64,000 nucleotides of DNA from Vibrio campbellii CAIM 519 = NBRC 15631 = ATCC 25920 (GCF_002163755.1 NZ_CP015863.1:558001-622000), one strand, 5' to 3'; shown: positions 37,518 to 46,966, numbered from the stretch's first letter. The notes: generated by a model not told the origin, from the sequence alone. Numbers and translations: made by a program.

Positions 37518-39257
37518 ATGATAGAAATTCAACGACGTCCCGAACCGGATCTTTCTCTTCTTCCTGATTCCATTCCTGCCATTCTAAAGCGCATTTACAT
37601 TAACCGTGGCATCACGGATGTGGCTCAACTAGAGACCTCTGCACGCGGTTTGCATTCGTACCAGCAGTTGGGTGGCATTGACCAAGCGGTTGAACTGCTG
37701 TTCCAAGCTATTAATGAGCAAAAGCGCATTATTGTCGTAGGCGACTTTGATGCCGATGGTGCAACCAGCTCTGCTTTGTCGGTGCTTGCCTTACGTATGC
37801 TGGGCAGCAATAACGTGGATTACTTGGTGCCGAACCGTTTCGAGGATGGCTATGGTCTGAGCCCGGAAGTGGTTGATCAAGCTTTAGAGCTTGGCGCAGA
37901 GATGATCATGACGGTGGATAACGGGGTCTCGTCGATTGAGGGTGTCCGTTATGCCAAAGAAAACGGCATTACGGTGCTGGTGACTGACCACCACTTACCG
38001 GGGCAAGTGCTTCCGGATGTGGATGCGATGGTGAACCCAAACCTAGACAGCTGTGCTTTCCCATCGAAGGCGTTGGCTGGGGTAGGCGTGGCTTTCTATC
38101 TGATGATGGCGCTGTGTGTGTACATGCGCAAACAGAATTGGTTCGCGCAGCAAGGCATGCAAGAGCCTAAGTTAATGGAATTGATTGACTTAGTGGCACT
38201 TGGCACTGTCGCTGATGTTGTGCCACTCGATGAGAACAACCGCATTCTTGTACACCAAGGCTTGCAGCGTATTCGTGCGGGTAAAGCGCGTCCGGGCATT
38301 CAAGCCTTGATTGAAGTCGCGAAGCGCGATGCACGTCGTTTGGTCGCGTCTGATTTTGGTTTCGCTCTGGGACCACGCATTAACGCCGCAGGTCGCTTGG
38401 ATGACATGTCATTCGGTGTCGAGCTGCTGATGTCTAATAACATCCATGCCGCGCGTCGCATGGCGAGTGAGTTGGACGGTTTGAACCAAACTCGTAAAGA
38501 GATTGAAGAAGGCATGAAGCAAGAGGCGATGGCTTTTTGTGAGCGTCTTCAGTTTGGTGAAAACAGTGAACTGCCATACGGCCTAGCACTGTTCCAACGT
38601 GATTGGCACCAAGGCGTGATTGGTATTCTTGCTTCTCGTATCAAAGAGAAGTTCCATCGTCCGGTTATCGCCTTTGCTGATGGTGGTGAAGGGACAATTA
38701 AAGGTTCTTGTCGCTCTATTCCGGGGCTTCACATGCGTGATGCGCTGGATTTCATCGATACACAAAACCCTGGTTTGATCATCAAATTTGGTGGCCACGC
38801 GATGGCGGCGGGCTTAACAATCAAAGAGCAAGACTTTGAACGCTTTAGCCGTTTGTTTGATGAAGTCGTGAAGAAAGAGTTGGATGAAGCTGCGCTGAAA
38901 GGCGTGATCATGTCTGACGGTGAGCTTAAGCCTGAAGAGTTTTCCATGCATGTCGCGGAGCAGCTGCGCTCGGGGGGCCCTTTTGGTCAAGCCTTCCCTG
39001 AACCAATTTTCGATGGTGAGTTTAAAGTATTGCATCAAAAGCTGGTGGGTGAGAGGCACCTTAAGCTGATGTTAGAACCGCTTTACAAAGGCCATCCAAC
39101 CAATGTGATGATTGATGGGATTGCGTTTAACGTTGATTTGCGTCGTTGGCCAGATGCATCGGTCAAAACAGTACGTCTAGCGTATAAGTTGGATGTGAAT
39201 GAGTTTCGTGGCAATCAATCATTACAGCTAATGATTGACCTCATCGAAGCCAAGTAA
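37518..39257 (+). CDS. recJ: Single-stranded-DNA-specific 5'-3' exonuclease RecJ
   Basis: 579 residues, DHH-family Mn2+ nuclease for RecF-pathway recombination, base excision and mismatch repair. Catalytic motifs are VVGDFDADGATSS (I), MTVDNGVSS (II), VTDHHLPG (III, DHH) and ALGTVADVVPL (IV); the DHHA1 part has GGHAMAAGLT (near 425). The ATG at 37518 gives the usual N-terminus (MIEIQRRPEPD). The start has no close Shine-Dalgarno sequence: the nearest AAGGAG is 34 bases away with a terminator-like hairpin between. Confidence 0.97.
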   Translation: MIEIQRRPEPDLSLLPDSIPAILKRIYINRGITDVAQLETSARGLHSYQQLGGIDQAVELLFQAINEQKRIIVVGDFDADGATSSALSVLALRMLGSNNVDYLVPNRFEDGYGLSPEVVDQALELGAEMIMTVDNGVSSIEGVRYAKENGITVLVTDHHLPGQVLPDVDAMVNPNLDSCAFPSKALAGVGVAFYLMMALCVYMRKQNWFAQQGMQEPKLMELIDLVALGTVADVVPLDENNRILVHQGLQRIRAGKARPGIQALIEVAKRDARRLVASDFGFALGPRINAAGRLDDMSFGVELLMSNNIHAARRMASELDGLNQTRKEIEEGMKQEAMAFCERLQFGENSELPYGLALFQRDWHQGVIGILASRIKEKFHRPVIAFADGGEGTIKGSCRSIPGLHMRDALDFIDTQNPGLIIKFGGHAMAAGLTIKEQDFERFSRLFDEVVKKELDEAALKGVIMSDGELKPEEFSMHVAEQLRSGGPFGQAFPEPIFDGEFKVLHQKLVGERHLKLMLEPLYKGHPTNVMIDGIAFNVDLRRWPDASVKTVRLAYKLDVNEFRGNQSLQLMIDLIEAK

Positions 39258-39279
39258 TACCGAGAAAGTCACTTCTTAT

Positions 39280-39327
39280 AGAGTACGGTCACCTTTTTGT
39301 GGGGCAAAAATTTTATGACCGTGCTCT
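39280..39327 (+). repeat. Long compound hairpin between recJ and prfB
   Basis: Outer stem AGAGTACGGTCA / TGACCGTGCTCT (39280-39291 and 39316-39327, one G-U pair) encloses an inner stem TTTTTG / CAAAAA (39294-39299 and 39305-39310). No U-run follows, so it is not a standard terminator. It could be a processing site or a weak terminator in the recJ-prfB gap. Confidence 0.6.
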
Positions 39328-39430
39328 CTCTAATTACAATCTGATTTCCCACCCGAAATTTTCCTGTATCTCCGTCACATTTTTGAGTAGAATTTCTCGG
39401 TTAAATTCTATTCTAAAATGTTGAGCCAAC

Positions 39431-40529
39431 ATGTTTGAAATCAATCCAATTAAAAACCGTCTGCAGGACGTGTCTGAGCGCACGAATGTCCTGAGGGGGT
39501 ATCTTTGACTATGACGCTAAGAAAGAGCGTCTAGAAGAGGTCAACGCAGAACTTGAACAACCGGATGTATGGAACGAGCCAGAACGTGCACAAGCACTAG
39601 GCAAAGAGCGTGCATCTCTTGAAGCGGTTGTAGAGACGATCGATCAACTAGAACAAGGTGTAGAGGACGTTGAAGGTCTTCTAGAACTTGCGGTTGAAGA
39701 AGAAGATCAAGAAACGTTTGACGAAATCGAACCAGAACTTGCTGAGTTGGAAGAGAAGCTAGAACAGCTTGAATTCCGTCGTATGTTCTCTGGCGACCAC
39801 GACAGCTCTGATTGCTACATCGATTTGCAAGCAGGCTCAGGTGGTACAGAAGCACAAGACTGGACCAACATGATGCTACGTATGTACCTACGTTGGGCTG
39901 AAGCGAAAGGCTTTAAGTCTGAGGTGATCGAAGTATCGGAAGGCGAAGTTGCGGGTCTTAAGGGCGCAACTGTGAAGATTTCTGGTGAGTACGCTTACGG
40001 CTGGCTACGCACAGAAACAGGCGTTCACCGTCTTGTTCGTAAATCGCCATTCGATTCAGGCGGCCGTCGTCATACCTCATTTGCTTCTGCGTTTATCTAC
40101 CCAGAGATTGATGAAAACATTGATATCGACATTAACCCGTCTGACCTACGTATCGACGTTTACCGTGCGTCAGGTGCAGGTGGTCAGCACGTTAACACCA
40201 CTGAATCTGCGGTACGTATCACGCACGTTCCAACGAACACAGTAGTGCAATGTCAGAACGACCGTTCTCAGCATAAGAACAAAGATCAGGCAATGAAACA
40301 GCTTCGAGCGAAGCTATTTGAGCTTGAATTGCAAAAGCAAAACGCGGAAAAACAAGCTAATGAAGACGCTAAGTCTGACATTGGCTGGGGTAGCCAGATC
40401 CGTTCTTACGTATTGGATGACTCGCGCATTAAAGACCTCCGTACGGGCGTTGAAAACCGTAATACTCAAGCGGTTCTCGATGGCGATCTGGACAAATTTA
40501 TTGAAGCTAGCCTGAAATCAGGTCTATAA
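39431..40529 (+). CDS. prfB: Peptide chain release factor 2 (programmed +1 frameshift)
   Basis: 365-residue RF2 made from two frames. Codons 1-25 run from ATG 39431 to an in-frame UGA at 39506-39508; the ribosome then shifts +1 at CUU-U and continues from GAC at 39507. The site AGGGGGTATCTTTGAC carries the internal Shine-Dalgarno AGGGGG, the slippery CUU and the poor-context UGAC stop, identical to E. coli. Low RF2 raises frameshifting, giving autoregulation. The second frame has the anticodon-like SPF ([14 protein letters not shown]) and the catalytic GGQ ([17 protein letters not shown]). Followed by lysS 35 bases later. Confidence 0.98.
39494..39509 (+). promoter_or_regulatory. prfB: prfB +1 programmed frameshift site
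   Basis: AGGGGGTATCTTTGAC: Shine-Dalgarno-like AGGGGG three bases before the slippery CUU codon, then UGA with a following C. The reading frame changes by +1 at 39506. Confidence 0.97.
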
Positions 40530-40564
40530 AGCTTTTCACCGACAAAAAACAGGATACATCGAAA

Positions 40565-42097
40565 ATGACTGATGCTGTTCAAAACGAAACTGTACAAGAA
40601 GCCTCTGCACAAGAAGAGAACAAGCTAATTGCTGAACGCCGCGCTAAACTGGATGCAATCCGAAAGAGCTGCAAAGCGAACGGCCATCCAAACGACTTCC
40701 GTCGTGACGCACTAGCGGGCGACCTTCAGAAAGAGTTCGGTGAAAAGACGAAGGAAGAGCTAGAAGAGCTTAACCACGTAGTAGCAATCGCTGGCCGTAT
40801 CATGGCTAAACGTGGTCCATTCTTGGTAATTCAAGAAACTTCTGGCCGTATCCAAGCTTACGCTGATAAAGCGGTACAAAAAGTACTGAAAGAAAAATAC
40901 CAAGGTCTAGATATCGGTGACATCATCGGTGTTAAAGGTGCGCTGCACAAATCTGGCAAAGGCGATCTATACGTGAACATGGAAGAGTTCGAATTGCTAA
41001 CCAAAGCACTTCGTCCACTACCAGAGAAGTTCCACGGTCTAACTGACCAAGAGATGCGTTACCGTCAACGTTACGTTGACCTAATCGTTAACGAAGATTC
41101 TCGTCAAGCATTCGTAGTACGTTCTAAAGTAATGTCTGCAATTCGTAACTTCATGATCACTAAACAGTTCATGGAAGTTGAAACGCCAATGATGCACGTT
41201 ATCCCTGGCGGTGCGAGTGCGCGTCCATTCATCACGCACCACAACGCACTAGACATGCCAATGTACCTACGTATCGCACCAGAGCTATACCTGAAGCGTC
41301 TAGTTGTTGGTGGTTTCGATCGCGTATTCGAAATCAACCGTAACTTCCGTAACGAAGGTCTTTCTCCACGTCACAACCCAGAATTCACAATGATGGAATT
41401 CTACATGGCGTACGCGGACTACAAAGATCTGATGGACCTAACTGAAGAGCTACTAAGCTCAGTTGCTCTAGAAGTTCTAGGTTCAACGTCAATGCCTTAC
41501 GGTGATGACACGGTTGAGTTTGGCGGCACTTACACTCGTATGAGCATGTTCGAAGCAATCAAGCACTACAACCCAGACCACGCGCAAATCCAAGCGCTAA
41601 CAGAAGAAGACATTCAAAACCGTGACCTAATGGTTTCTATCGCGAAATCTGTTCACGTTGAAGTGGAACCTTTCTGGACATGTGGTCAGCTTCTTGAAGA
41701 GATCTTTGGTGAAACAGCAGAACCTAAGCTAATGCAGCCAACGTTCATCACTGGTTACCCAGCAGATATCTCTCCATTGGCTCGTCGTAGCGATGACAAC
41801 CCGTTCTTCACTGACCGCTTTGAATTCTTCATCGGTGGTCGTGAAGTAGCGAACGGCTTCTCTGAGCTTAACGATGCTGAAGACCAAGACGCGCGCTTTA
41901 AAGCACAGGTTGAAGCGAAAGAGTCTGGTGATGACGAAGCAATGTTCTACGATGCTGACTACATCACTGCACTAGAGCACGGCCTACCGCCAACAGCAGG
42001 CCAAGGTATCGGTATCGACCGCCTAGTTATGCTGCTGACTAACACGCACACTATCCGTGACGTGATCCTATTCCCAGCGATGCGCCCACAAGCGTAA
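40565..42097 (+). CDS. lysS: Lysyl-tRNA synthetase, class II
   Basis: 510 residues. N-terminal OB-fold anticodon-binding domain (about 65-150), then the class II core: motif 1 with [18 protein letters not shown], motif 2 in [26 protein letters not shown], motif 3 [12 protein letters not shown] near the C-terminus. It charges tRNA-Lys. It follows prfB in the conserved xerD-dsbC-recJ-prfB-lysS order and ends in a strong terminator. Confidence 0.98.
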   Translation: MTDAVQNETVQEASAQEENKLIAERRAKLDAIRKSCKANGHPNDFRRDALAGDLQKEFGEKTKEELEELNHVVAIAGRIMAKRGPFLVIQETSGRIQAYADKAVQKVLKEKYQGLDIGDIIGVKGALHKSGKGDLYVNMEEFELLTKALRPLPEKFHGLTDQEMRYRQRYVDLIVNEDSRQAFVVRSKVMSAIRNFMITKQFMEVETPMMHVIPGGASARPFITHHNALDMPMYLRIAPELYLKRLVVGGFDRVFEINRNFRNEGLSPRHNPEFTMMEFYMAYADYKDLMDLTEELLSSVALEVLGSTSMPYGDDTVEFGGTYTRMSMFEAIKHYNPDHAQIQALTEEDIQNRDLMVSIAKSVHVEVEPFWTCGQLLEEIFGETAEPKLMQPTFITGYPADISPLARRSDDNPFFTDRFEFFIGGREVANGFSELNDAEDQDARFKAQVEAKESGDDEAMFYDADYITALEHGLPPTAGQGIGIDRLVMLLTNTHTIRDVILFPAMRPQA

Positions 42098-42114
42098 TCT
42101 CCTCGCTGAGTAAT

Positions 42115-42143
42115 GAAAAAACCACCTGCGGGTGGTTTTTTTG
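42115..42143 (+). terminator. lysS terminator
   Basis: 11-bp stem AAAAAACCACC / GGTGGTTTTTT (42116-42126 and 42131-42141), TGCG loop, U-run. Confidence 0.93.
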
Positions 42144-42343
42144 TAACTTTAATTTGAGCTAATTCAACTATTTGCATTTAAGTCCGGATGGTATAGTCAA
42201 ATAACCATTCGCCAAATCTCAATCTGTTGCATAGTCTTAATATTGAGACAGATTTCGTCAGGCACAGTCTCGATAATGTTACCCGTTCGCAAAGATGGGT
42301 TTGTGGAGCGAAATTTCTATCAACAATCAATAAGGGTTAAAGA

Positions 42344-43678
42344 ATGGCTGGGCAGTTTAAGATGGATTCCATTCCGGGATCGCTAGTCGTAGTTGGCGGT
42401 ACTTACGAACCTTGGTTATCAGTACTAGAACAAGTGGGATGGAAGTGTCACCAAGTGGGTGACTTACGTAAAGCCAACACATTGTTAGAAGATATTGGAC
42501 CATGCATTGGTATAGTTGACCTCAGCCATGATGAGTTCAGTCTTAACGGTTTAGCTAACTTAGTGAGTTCTCATAAGCACGTGCGTTGGTTGGCGTTCAT
42601 CCGCGAATCTCAACTTGGAACTGATACCATCTGTCAGTTCATCGTGAACTTCTGTATCGACTTCTTCACTGCGCCAATCCCAGATGCGCAGCTGCTAAGC
42701 ACCATTGGCCACCAATTGGGCATGCTAAAACTAGAGAAGAAAGTCTGGCCGAGCTTTGGTAATAGCCTAGACATGGGGTTGATTGGTGAATCTATCCCAA
42801 TGAAGCGCCTGCGTGATCAAGTGAAACGCATTGGTCCAACGGATGTGAGTATTCTTATCTACGGCGAAAGCGGTACAGGTAAAGAGGCCGTTGCACGTGC
42901 GATTCATAAAGTCTCTTCACGCTCTCACAAGCCATTTTTGTCAATCAACTGTCGTGCACTCAACGAGCAACGTTTCCAAGCGGAAGTGTTTGGTATTGAT
43001 GCCGATGAAGAGATGGGGCCAAGCCTACTTGAGCAAGCCGATGGCGGTACCGTCCTTTTCAATGACATCTTAACGATTTCGAAAGAGCAGCAGATGAATC
43101 TCTTGCGCTTCTTGCAAGAAGGCACGATTGAGACTCGCGATGGCGCTAAAAACGTTAATGTGCGTGTTCTGGCTGCGAACTCATCCGACGTTGAGAAAGC
43201 GCTAATCGATGGTGACTTCAATGAAGAACTTTACCATTACATCAACGTACTACGTATCAACGTTCCAAGCTTGAAAGAGCGTGCTAGTGACATCGCTTTG
43301 TTGGCGCGTTTCTACCTGCAGGAATTCTCAAAAGAGTACAACTCACAGGCAAAGAGCTTCTCGGAAGGCACTTTGAAAGCGCTGACGCGTTACTTCTGGC
43401 CAGGTAACGTCCGTGAGTTGATGAACCAAGTGAAACGCGCAGTTCTGATGTCTGATAGCGTCATGATTGAAGAGCATCAACTAGACTTGCCTCAACGTAA
43501 TGACTCAAAACGCAGTCTGAAGTCGATTCGTGAGAAGAGCGAACGAGATGCATTGCTGGTGGTGTTGGAGTCTCACTCTGGTCAGGTATCGAATGCCGCA
43601 AAAGAGCTTGGTGTATCGCGTGCTACCATGTATCGATTACTGAACAAACACAACTTGATTTCAGAGCAGACGGTATAA
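42344..43678 (+). CDS. vpsR: VpsR/CpsR-type master biofilm regulator
   Basis: 444 residues: degenerate receiver domain (1-120) with Asp59 in GIVDLSHDEF, AAA+ domain (about 140-375) with Walker A GESGTGKE, and a C-terminal Fis-type helix-turn-helix (VSNAAKELGVSRATMYRLLNKH). The GAFTGA loop that contacts sigma-54 is absent: where it should follow the EVFG segment there is IDADEEMGPSLLE. Walker B reads VLFNDI. These losses are the published features of V. cholerae VpsR, which binds c-di-GMP and works with sigma-70 RNA polymerase to switch on exopolysaccharide genes. Position after lysS is that of vpsR; in V. parahaemolyticus the orthologue is CpsR. Confidence 0.95.
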   Translation: MAGQFKMDSIPGSLVVVGGTYEPWLSVLEQVGWKCHQVGDLRKANTLLEDIGPCIGIVDLSHDEFSLNGLANLVSSHKHVRWLAFIRESQLGTDTICQFIVNFCIDFFTAPIPDAQLLSTIGHQLGMLKLEKKVWPSFGNSLDMGLIGESIPMKRLRDQVKRIGPTDVSILIYGESGTGKEAVARAIHKVSSRSHKPFLSINCRALNEQRFQAEVFGIDADEEMGPSLLEQADGGTVLFNDILTISKEQQMNLLRFLQEGTIETRDGAKNVNVRVLAANSSDVEKALIDGDFNEELYHYINVLRINVPSLKERASDIALLARFYLQEFSKEYNSQAKSFSEGTLKALTRYFWPGNVRELMNQVKRAVLMSDSVMIEEHQLDLPQRNDSKRSLKSIREKSERDALLVVLESHSGQVSNAAKELGVSRATMYRLLNKHNLISEQTV

Positions 43679-43703
43679 ACCGTCTATCTGGAAGCAAGAT
43701 TAG

Positions 43704-43729
43704 AGGAGCGGAATGTCGCTCCTTTTTTG
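43704..43729 (+). terminator. vpsR terminator
   Basis: 7-bp stem AGGAGCG / CGCTCCT (43704-43710 and 43717-43723) and a run of U. Confidence 0.88.
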
Positions 43730-43953
43730 TGCGTAAATGCTGAGTATTTATAAAACTCGAGTTTTTATATATTCCTTAGTTGAATATGTTATTCAAAAAA
43801 CCATATGCAACCTGATTTTAGGCTAATGGTTTGTTTTTAAGCAAAAATACAAAAATGGTTTGATAAATATCCTCTGTTGCTTACAATTCAACCGTAACTC
43901 AATGAGTTATACCACATCAATCACGGATTAATTTTTTAGCTAGGAGGCGCAAG

Positions 43954-44058
43954 ATGAAACATTACGTTGTTAACACCACTGCTTGCGCTGATCGTATGTC
44001 TGATGTTCGCTCAACCTTCGAAGCGATCAAACAAGACGCCACTGGCTCATTAGATTAA
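43954..44058 (+). CDS. Candidate 34-residue small protein before the DUF1127 gene
   Basis: 34-codon ORF (MKHYVVNTTACADRMSDVRS, ending QDATGSLD) preceded by TAGGAGGCGCAAG, a near-perfect Shine-Dalgarno sequence with good spacing. No signal peptide or membrane segment; one Cys; the second half is probably helical and acidic. It lies 129 bases before the DUF1127 gene on the same strand, with no terminator between, so both could be on one transcript. I recognise no family. Confidence 0.6.
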   Translation: MKHYVVNTTACADRMSDVRSTFEAIKQDATGSLD

Positions 44059-44187
44059 ATTAATCCGTAACCTACCTCTTATTTCTAGGCTGCGGAAAAG
44101 TAGCGGCTTAGTCTCGACAGAATCTCTCTGTGTAATTAGCCCACTATTTTTCCCAGTCGATTATCTATCGCTATTTGGAGAAAAATT

Positions 44188-44439
44188 ATGCGTCACTCTA
44201 TCTATTTGAAATTGGCCACCGTGCTTTTGAAAGCTGATTTGAAACGTGAAGAAAAGCAATGGCAACGTATGGTTCGCCGTAATGCTCATCAAATCCCTTG
44301 GACAAATGAGCACTTGTTAAAAGATATTGGCTTAGATAAAGAAGGTCGTACAAATCATGTCAGTGTGCCTGATGCTGTCAAAGTTGAACGCCGAGTTCGT
44401 CATCTTCGCCGTGTTTTAACTGCGCGAATACCAACGTAA
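44188..44439 (+). CDS. DUF1127-containing small basic protein
   Basis: 83 residues, strongly basic. The sequence HLLKDIGLDKEG carries the LxDIGL core of the DUF1127 domain (about residues 45-56), preceded by KREEKQWQRMVRRNA and followed by Arg-rich helices. Small DUF1127 proteins elsewhere affect sRNA turnover and phosphate or carbon metabolism through RNA binding; no specific role can be assigned here. GGAGAAAAATT precedes the ATG. Confidence 0.85.
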   Translation: MRHSIYLKLATVLLKADLKREEKQWQRMVRRNAHQIPWTNEHLLKDIGLDKEGRTNHVSVPDAVKVERRVRHLRRVLTARIPT

Positions 44440-44444
44440 TCAGT

Positions 44445-44492
44445 AACCCAAGTGGAACTGTCACTCACATATATTCGGTTCAACTTGGGTTT
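44445..44492 (+). repeat. Near-perfect hairpin after the DUF1127 gene
   Basis: Arms AACCCAAGTGGAAC and GTTCAACTTGGGTT with one G-U pair, long loop. It is followed by three T only, so it is a weak terminator or processing hairpin ahead of the strong one at 44505. Confidence 0.6.
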
Positions 44493-44504
44493 AACTCACT
44501 GATG

Positions 44505-44542
44505 CAAAGAGGCTGACCATTGTGGTCAGCCTCTTTGTTTTT
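44505..44542. terminator. Bidirectional terminator between the DUF1127 gene and tas
   Basis: 15-bp stem CAAAGAGGCTGACCA / TGGTCAGCCTCTTTG (44505-44519 and 44523-44537) with a 3-base loop; U-run on the plus side. Confidence 0.9.
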
Positions 44543-44563
44543 GGTCCATTGGGAAATCAAATG

Positions 44564-45598
44564 CTACGGGCACGGGTTTGAGTAAGTGGTGCCAATCGCT
44601 TGGATGTCATTGAGCAATTCTTCACTTAAATGAACATCGATACTGTCGATATTTGATTTGAGCTGTTTTAGGTTAGTTGCGCCAATGATGTTGGAAGCCA
44701 CAAATGGGCGTTGATTGACAAATGCCAGCGCCATTTGCGCAGGATCTAAACCGTAGTCACGGGCTAGGTTTACATACGCTTCTGTCGCTTTTACGCCTTG
44801 CGGTGTGAAGTAGCGAGCAAAGCGCTCCCAAATGGTGCAACGTGCGCCTTCAGGTTTCGCTCCGTTTAGGTATTTACCACTCAAACAACCAAATGCCAGC
44901 GGCGAATAAGCCAGTAGCTGAACGCCTTCGTAGTGGCTGATTTCAGACAAACCAACTTCGAAGCTGCGGTTTAATAGGTTATATGGGTTTTGGATGGAAA
45001 CGATTCTCGGCAGATCATGTTTCTCTGCCAAACGCAGTAGTGACATCACGCCCCATGGGGTTTCGTTCGATACTCCGATGTAACGTATTTTGCCCGCTTT
45101 GACTAACTCAGTCAGTGCTTCAAGTGTTTCGATCAGCGTGACTTCTTCTTGCTTATCTGGGTAAGGGTAGTTGAGCTGTCCAAAGCAGTTGGTTTGACGT
45201 TGTGGCCAGTGCAGTTGGTATAGATCGACATAATCCGTTTGTAGGCGTTTAAGGCTGTCATCAATCGCGGTATGGATATGTCGGCGGTTTAAGCTCATGT
45301 TCTCACGAATGTAGGGAACGTTGCGTGGACCTGCGACCTTTGTTGCCAATACGACTTTCTCACGCTTACCGCTTTTCGCTAGCCAATTACCTATGTATTG
45401 CTCAGTGAGTCCTTGTGTCTCAGCTTTCGGCGGAACGGGATACATCTCGGCAGTATCGATGAAATTCACCCCATGATCGAGGGCAAAGTCGAGCTGTTGA
45501 AACGCTTCTTGTTCGGTATTTTGCTCACCAAACGTCATAGTGCCAAGGCAGATCTTACTGATCTCGAGTGATGAGTGCGGTAGTTTTGTATATTGCAT
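44564..45598 (-). CDS. tas: NADP(H)-dependent aldo-keto reductase Tas
   Basis: 344-residue TIM-barrel oxidoreductase. N-terminus LPHSSLEISKICLGTMTFGEQ, catalytic Asp/Tyr in DTAEMYPVP, catalytic Lys in VVLATKVAGP and His in YQLHWPQR; the NADP-binding end is NIIGATNLKQLKSNID. Length and sequence match E. coli Tas (346), a gene found near mutH there too. Tas can supply prephenate dehydrogenase activity in tyrosine auxotrophs, but its normal substrate is not known. Confidence 0.95.
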   Translation of the reverse strand: MQYTKLPHSSLEISKICLGTMTFGEQNTEQEAFQQLDFALDHGVNFIDTAEMYPVPPKAETQGLTEQYIGNWLAKSGKREKVVLATKVAGPRNVPYIRENMSLNRRHIHTAIDDSLKRLQTDYVDLYQLHWPQRQTNCFGQLNYPYPDKQEEVTLIETLEALTELVKAGKIRYIGVSNETPWGVMSLLRLAEKHDLPRIVSIQNPYNLLNRSFEVGLSEISHYEGVQLLAYSPLAFGCLSGKYLNGAKPEGARCTIWERFARYFTPQGVKATEAYVNLARDYGLDPAQMALAFVNQRPFVASNIIGATNLKQLKSNIDSIDVHLSEELLNDIQAIGTTYSNPCP

Positions 45599-45752
45599 TT
45601 CACATCCTTGAAGAGTTACCGACTGAATAAGTCATTCCAATATAGGGGATTTTTAGTCGTGGTCGCAAATGATTTAGGTTTCTCTTTGTCGTTAACTCGA
45701 AACTTATCAATACGCTAACTAGACTTAAAGGATCTTGTGAAGGAGGTGAATT

Positions 45753-46064
45753 ATGCAGAAGCATCAACTCGACATGTGGTTGCATGGCCACCACAAGGAC
45801 TCTTACAAAACACCGAAGGTCTTTGTGATAGGTTGTTCTGATGTCTCTGACTATCTATTAGCAGTGGAGTACAAACACCAACTAGAGCCAATCAAAGATG
45901 GCGAGGATCCGATTCATTTTGGGTCGTTAGATTTGGTAAAAGAGGAACTGCTTAGGTTAGGGATTGATAAAGCTTACTTGAGACTGCACAACGCTTACGA
46001 TGAATTTGGTAGCGATGGCGCAGCCTCTTACTGTGACATTGAACTGTCACTGGTAACGCATTAA
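45753..46064 (+). CDS. Conserved hypothetical protein, probably DUF6482
   Basis: 103 residues, cytosolic. Segments KVFVIGCSDVSDYLLAVEY and PIHFGSLDLVKEELLRLGI, with the C-terminal SYCDIELSL, suggest a compact alpha/beta fold. The DUF6482 name is from memory and uncertain. AAGGAGGTGAATT precedes the ATG, a very strong site. The stop codon directly abuts the mutH stop codon on the other strand, with no terminator between the convergent genes. Confidence 0.75.
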   Translation: MQKHQLDMWLHGHHKDSYKTPKVFVIGCSDVSDYLLAVEYKHQLEPIKDGEDPIHFGSLDLVKEELLRLGIDKAYLRLHNAYDEFGSDGAASYCDIELSLVTH

Positions 46065-46745
46065 TCACTCTGATTGGGCGTTAATATAATGCTTCAGTAG
46101 GATCTGCTCAGTAAACTGTGTCCTGAGATAGAAACCACGAGGCAGGGTTTTGATCGGTTTTCCGTTCGAACTGTACGCTTCCGTTAAAGCTTTCGCGTTT
46201 GCAGCTTTCGGACGTAAGTGCAGTGCTTCTCCGTGTCTGGCGGAAATTTGATCAAACTTACCTAGTACGATCAATTCCATCAATTCTTCCCAATCATTTT
46301 TCAGAATCTGCTCTTCTTCTTGATCTGGCGACCAAATCAACGGGCTGCCGACACGGCGCTCAGCCAACGGAATCTCACGTTCACCTTCTACTGGTACCCA
46401 AAGCACACGGGATAGTTTATTGCGTACATGGCTGGTTTCCCATGTTAAACCTTGCACGCCAGTCAGTGGGGCAACAGAGACAAAGGTAGTCTCTAAAGGT
46501 TTGCCAGAATACCCGATTGGAATGCTCTTTAGTTCTATCCCAAGTTTGGCGAAATCTTGCTGAGGCTTGCTGCCGGCTGGGGCACCCAGGTGCCATTCGA
46601 GTAATTGACCGACCCAACCTTTATCGCGTTTCAAGTTTGCAGGAACGGTCATGCCAGCTTCCTCAGCGAGCTCGGCAAAGCTTAAGCCAGCAATGTCTTG
46701 CGCGCGTTCCATCAGTTCAGCTTCGGATTGTGGTTCTGGTTTCAT
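46065..46745 (-). CDS. mutH: DNA mismatch repair endonuclease MutH
   Basis: 226 residues, Sau3AI-like nuclease that nicks the unmethylated strand at hemimethylated GATC. Catalytic residues Asp, Glu and Lys are in [13 protein letters not shown] (about 63-76); [23 protein letters not shown] and [13 protein letters not shown] are family segments. Its presence implies Dam-directed mismatch repair with MutS and MutL elsewhere. The upstream region is itself rich in GATC sites. Confidence 0.97.
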   Translation of the reverse strand: MKPEPQSEAELMERAQDIAGLSFAELAEEAGMTVPANLKRDKGWVGQLLEWHLGAPAGSKPQQDFAKLGIELKSIPIGYSGKPLETTFVSVAPLTGVQGLTWETSHVRNKLSRVLWVPVEGEREIPLAERRVGSPLIWSPDQEEEQILKNDWEELMELIVLGKFDQISARHGEALHLRPKAANAKALTEAYSSNGKPIKTLPRGFYLRTQFTEQILLKHYINAQSE

Positions 46746-46846
46746 GATGACAAGGTGGTATTGGAAAACGTCTAGTCTAACAAATTTAAATAAAATCCTC
46801 TGTCGAAGATTTCATCGAGCTGAATTAAGAATGATCAATCCATAAC

Positions 46847-46855
46847 TTATCCACA
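46847..46855 (+). other. DnaA box, perfect consensus
   Basis: TTATCCACA, identical to the strongest E. coli DnaA box (R1/R4 type). Confidence 0.85.
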
Positions 46856-46966
46856 GATTAGGAAGTGACCAATAGGATCTCTATGTGGGGTGGATGAATA
46901 AACAGGGGTTTAAGACATGATTGAGGCTTGATTTTATTGAGATGTCATGAAGTCCTACCTGTCCAA

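Noticed and set aside
39431..39508. Broken prfB reading frame (in-frame TGA after 25 codons)
   Set aside because: This is the classical RF2 programmed frameshift, not a mutation or pseudogene.
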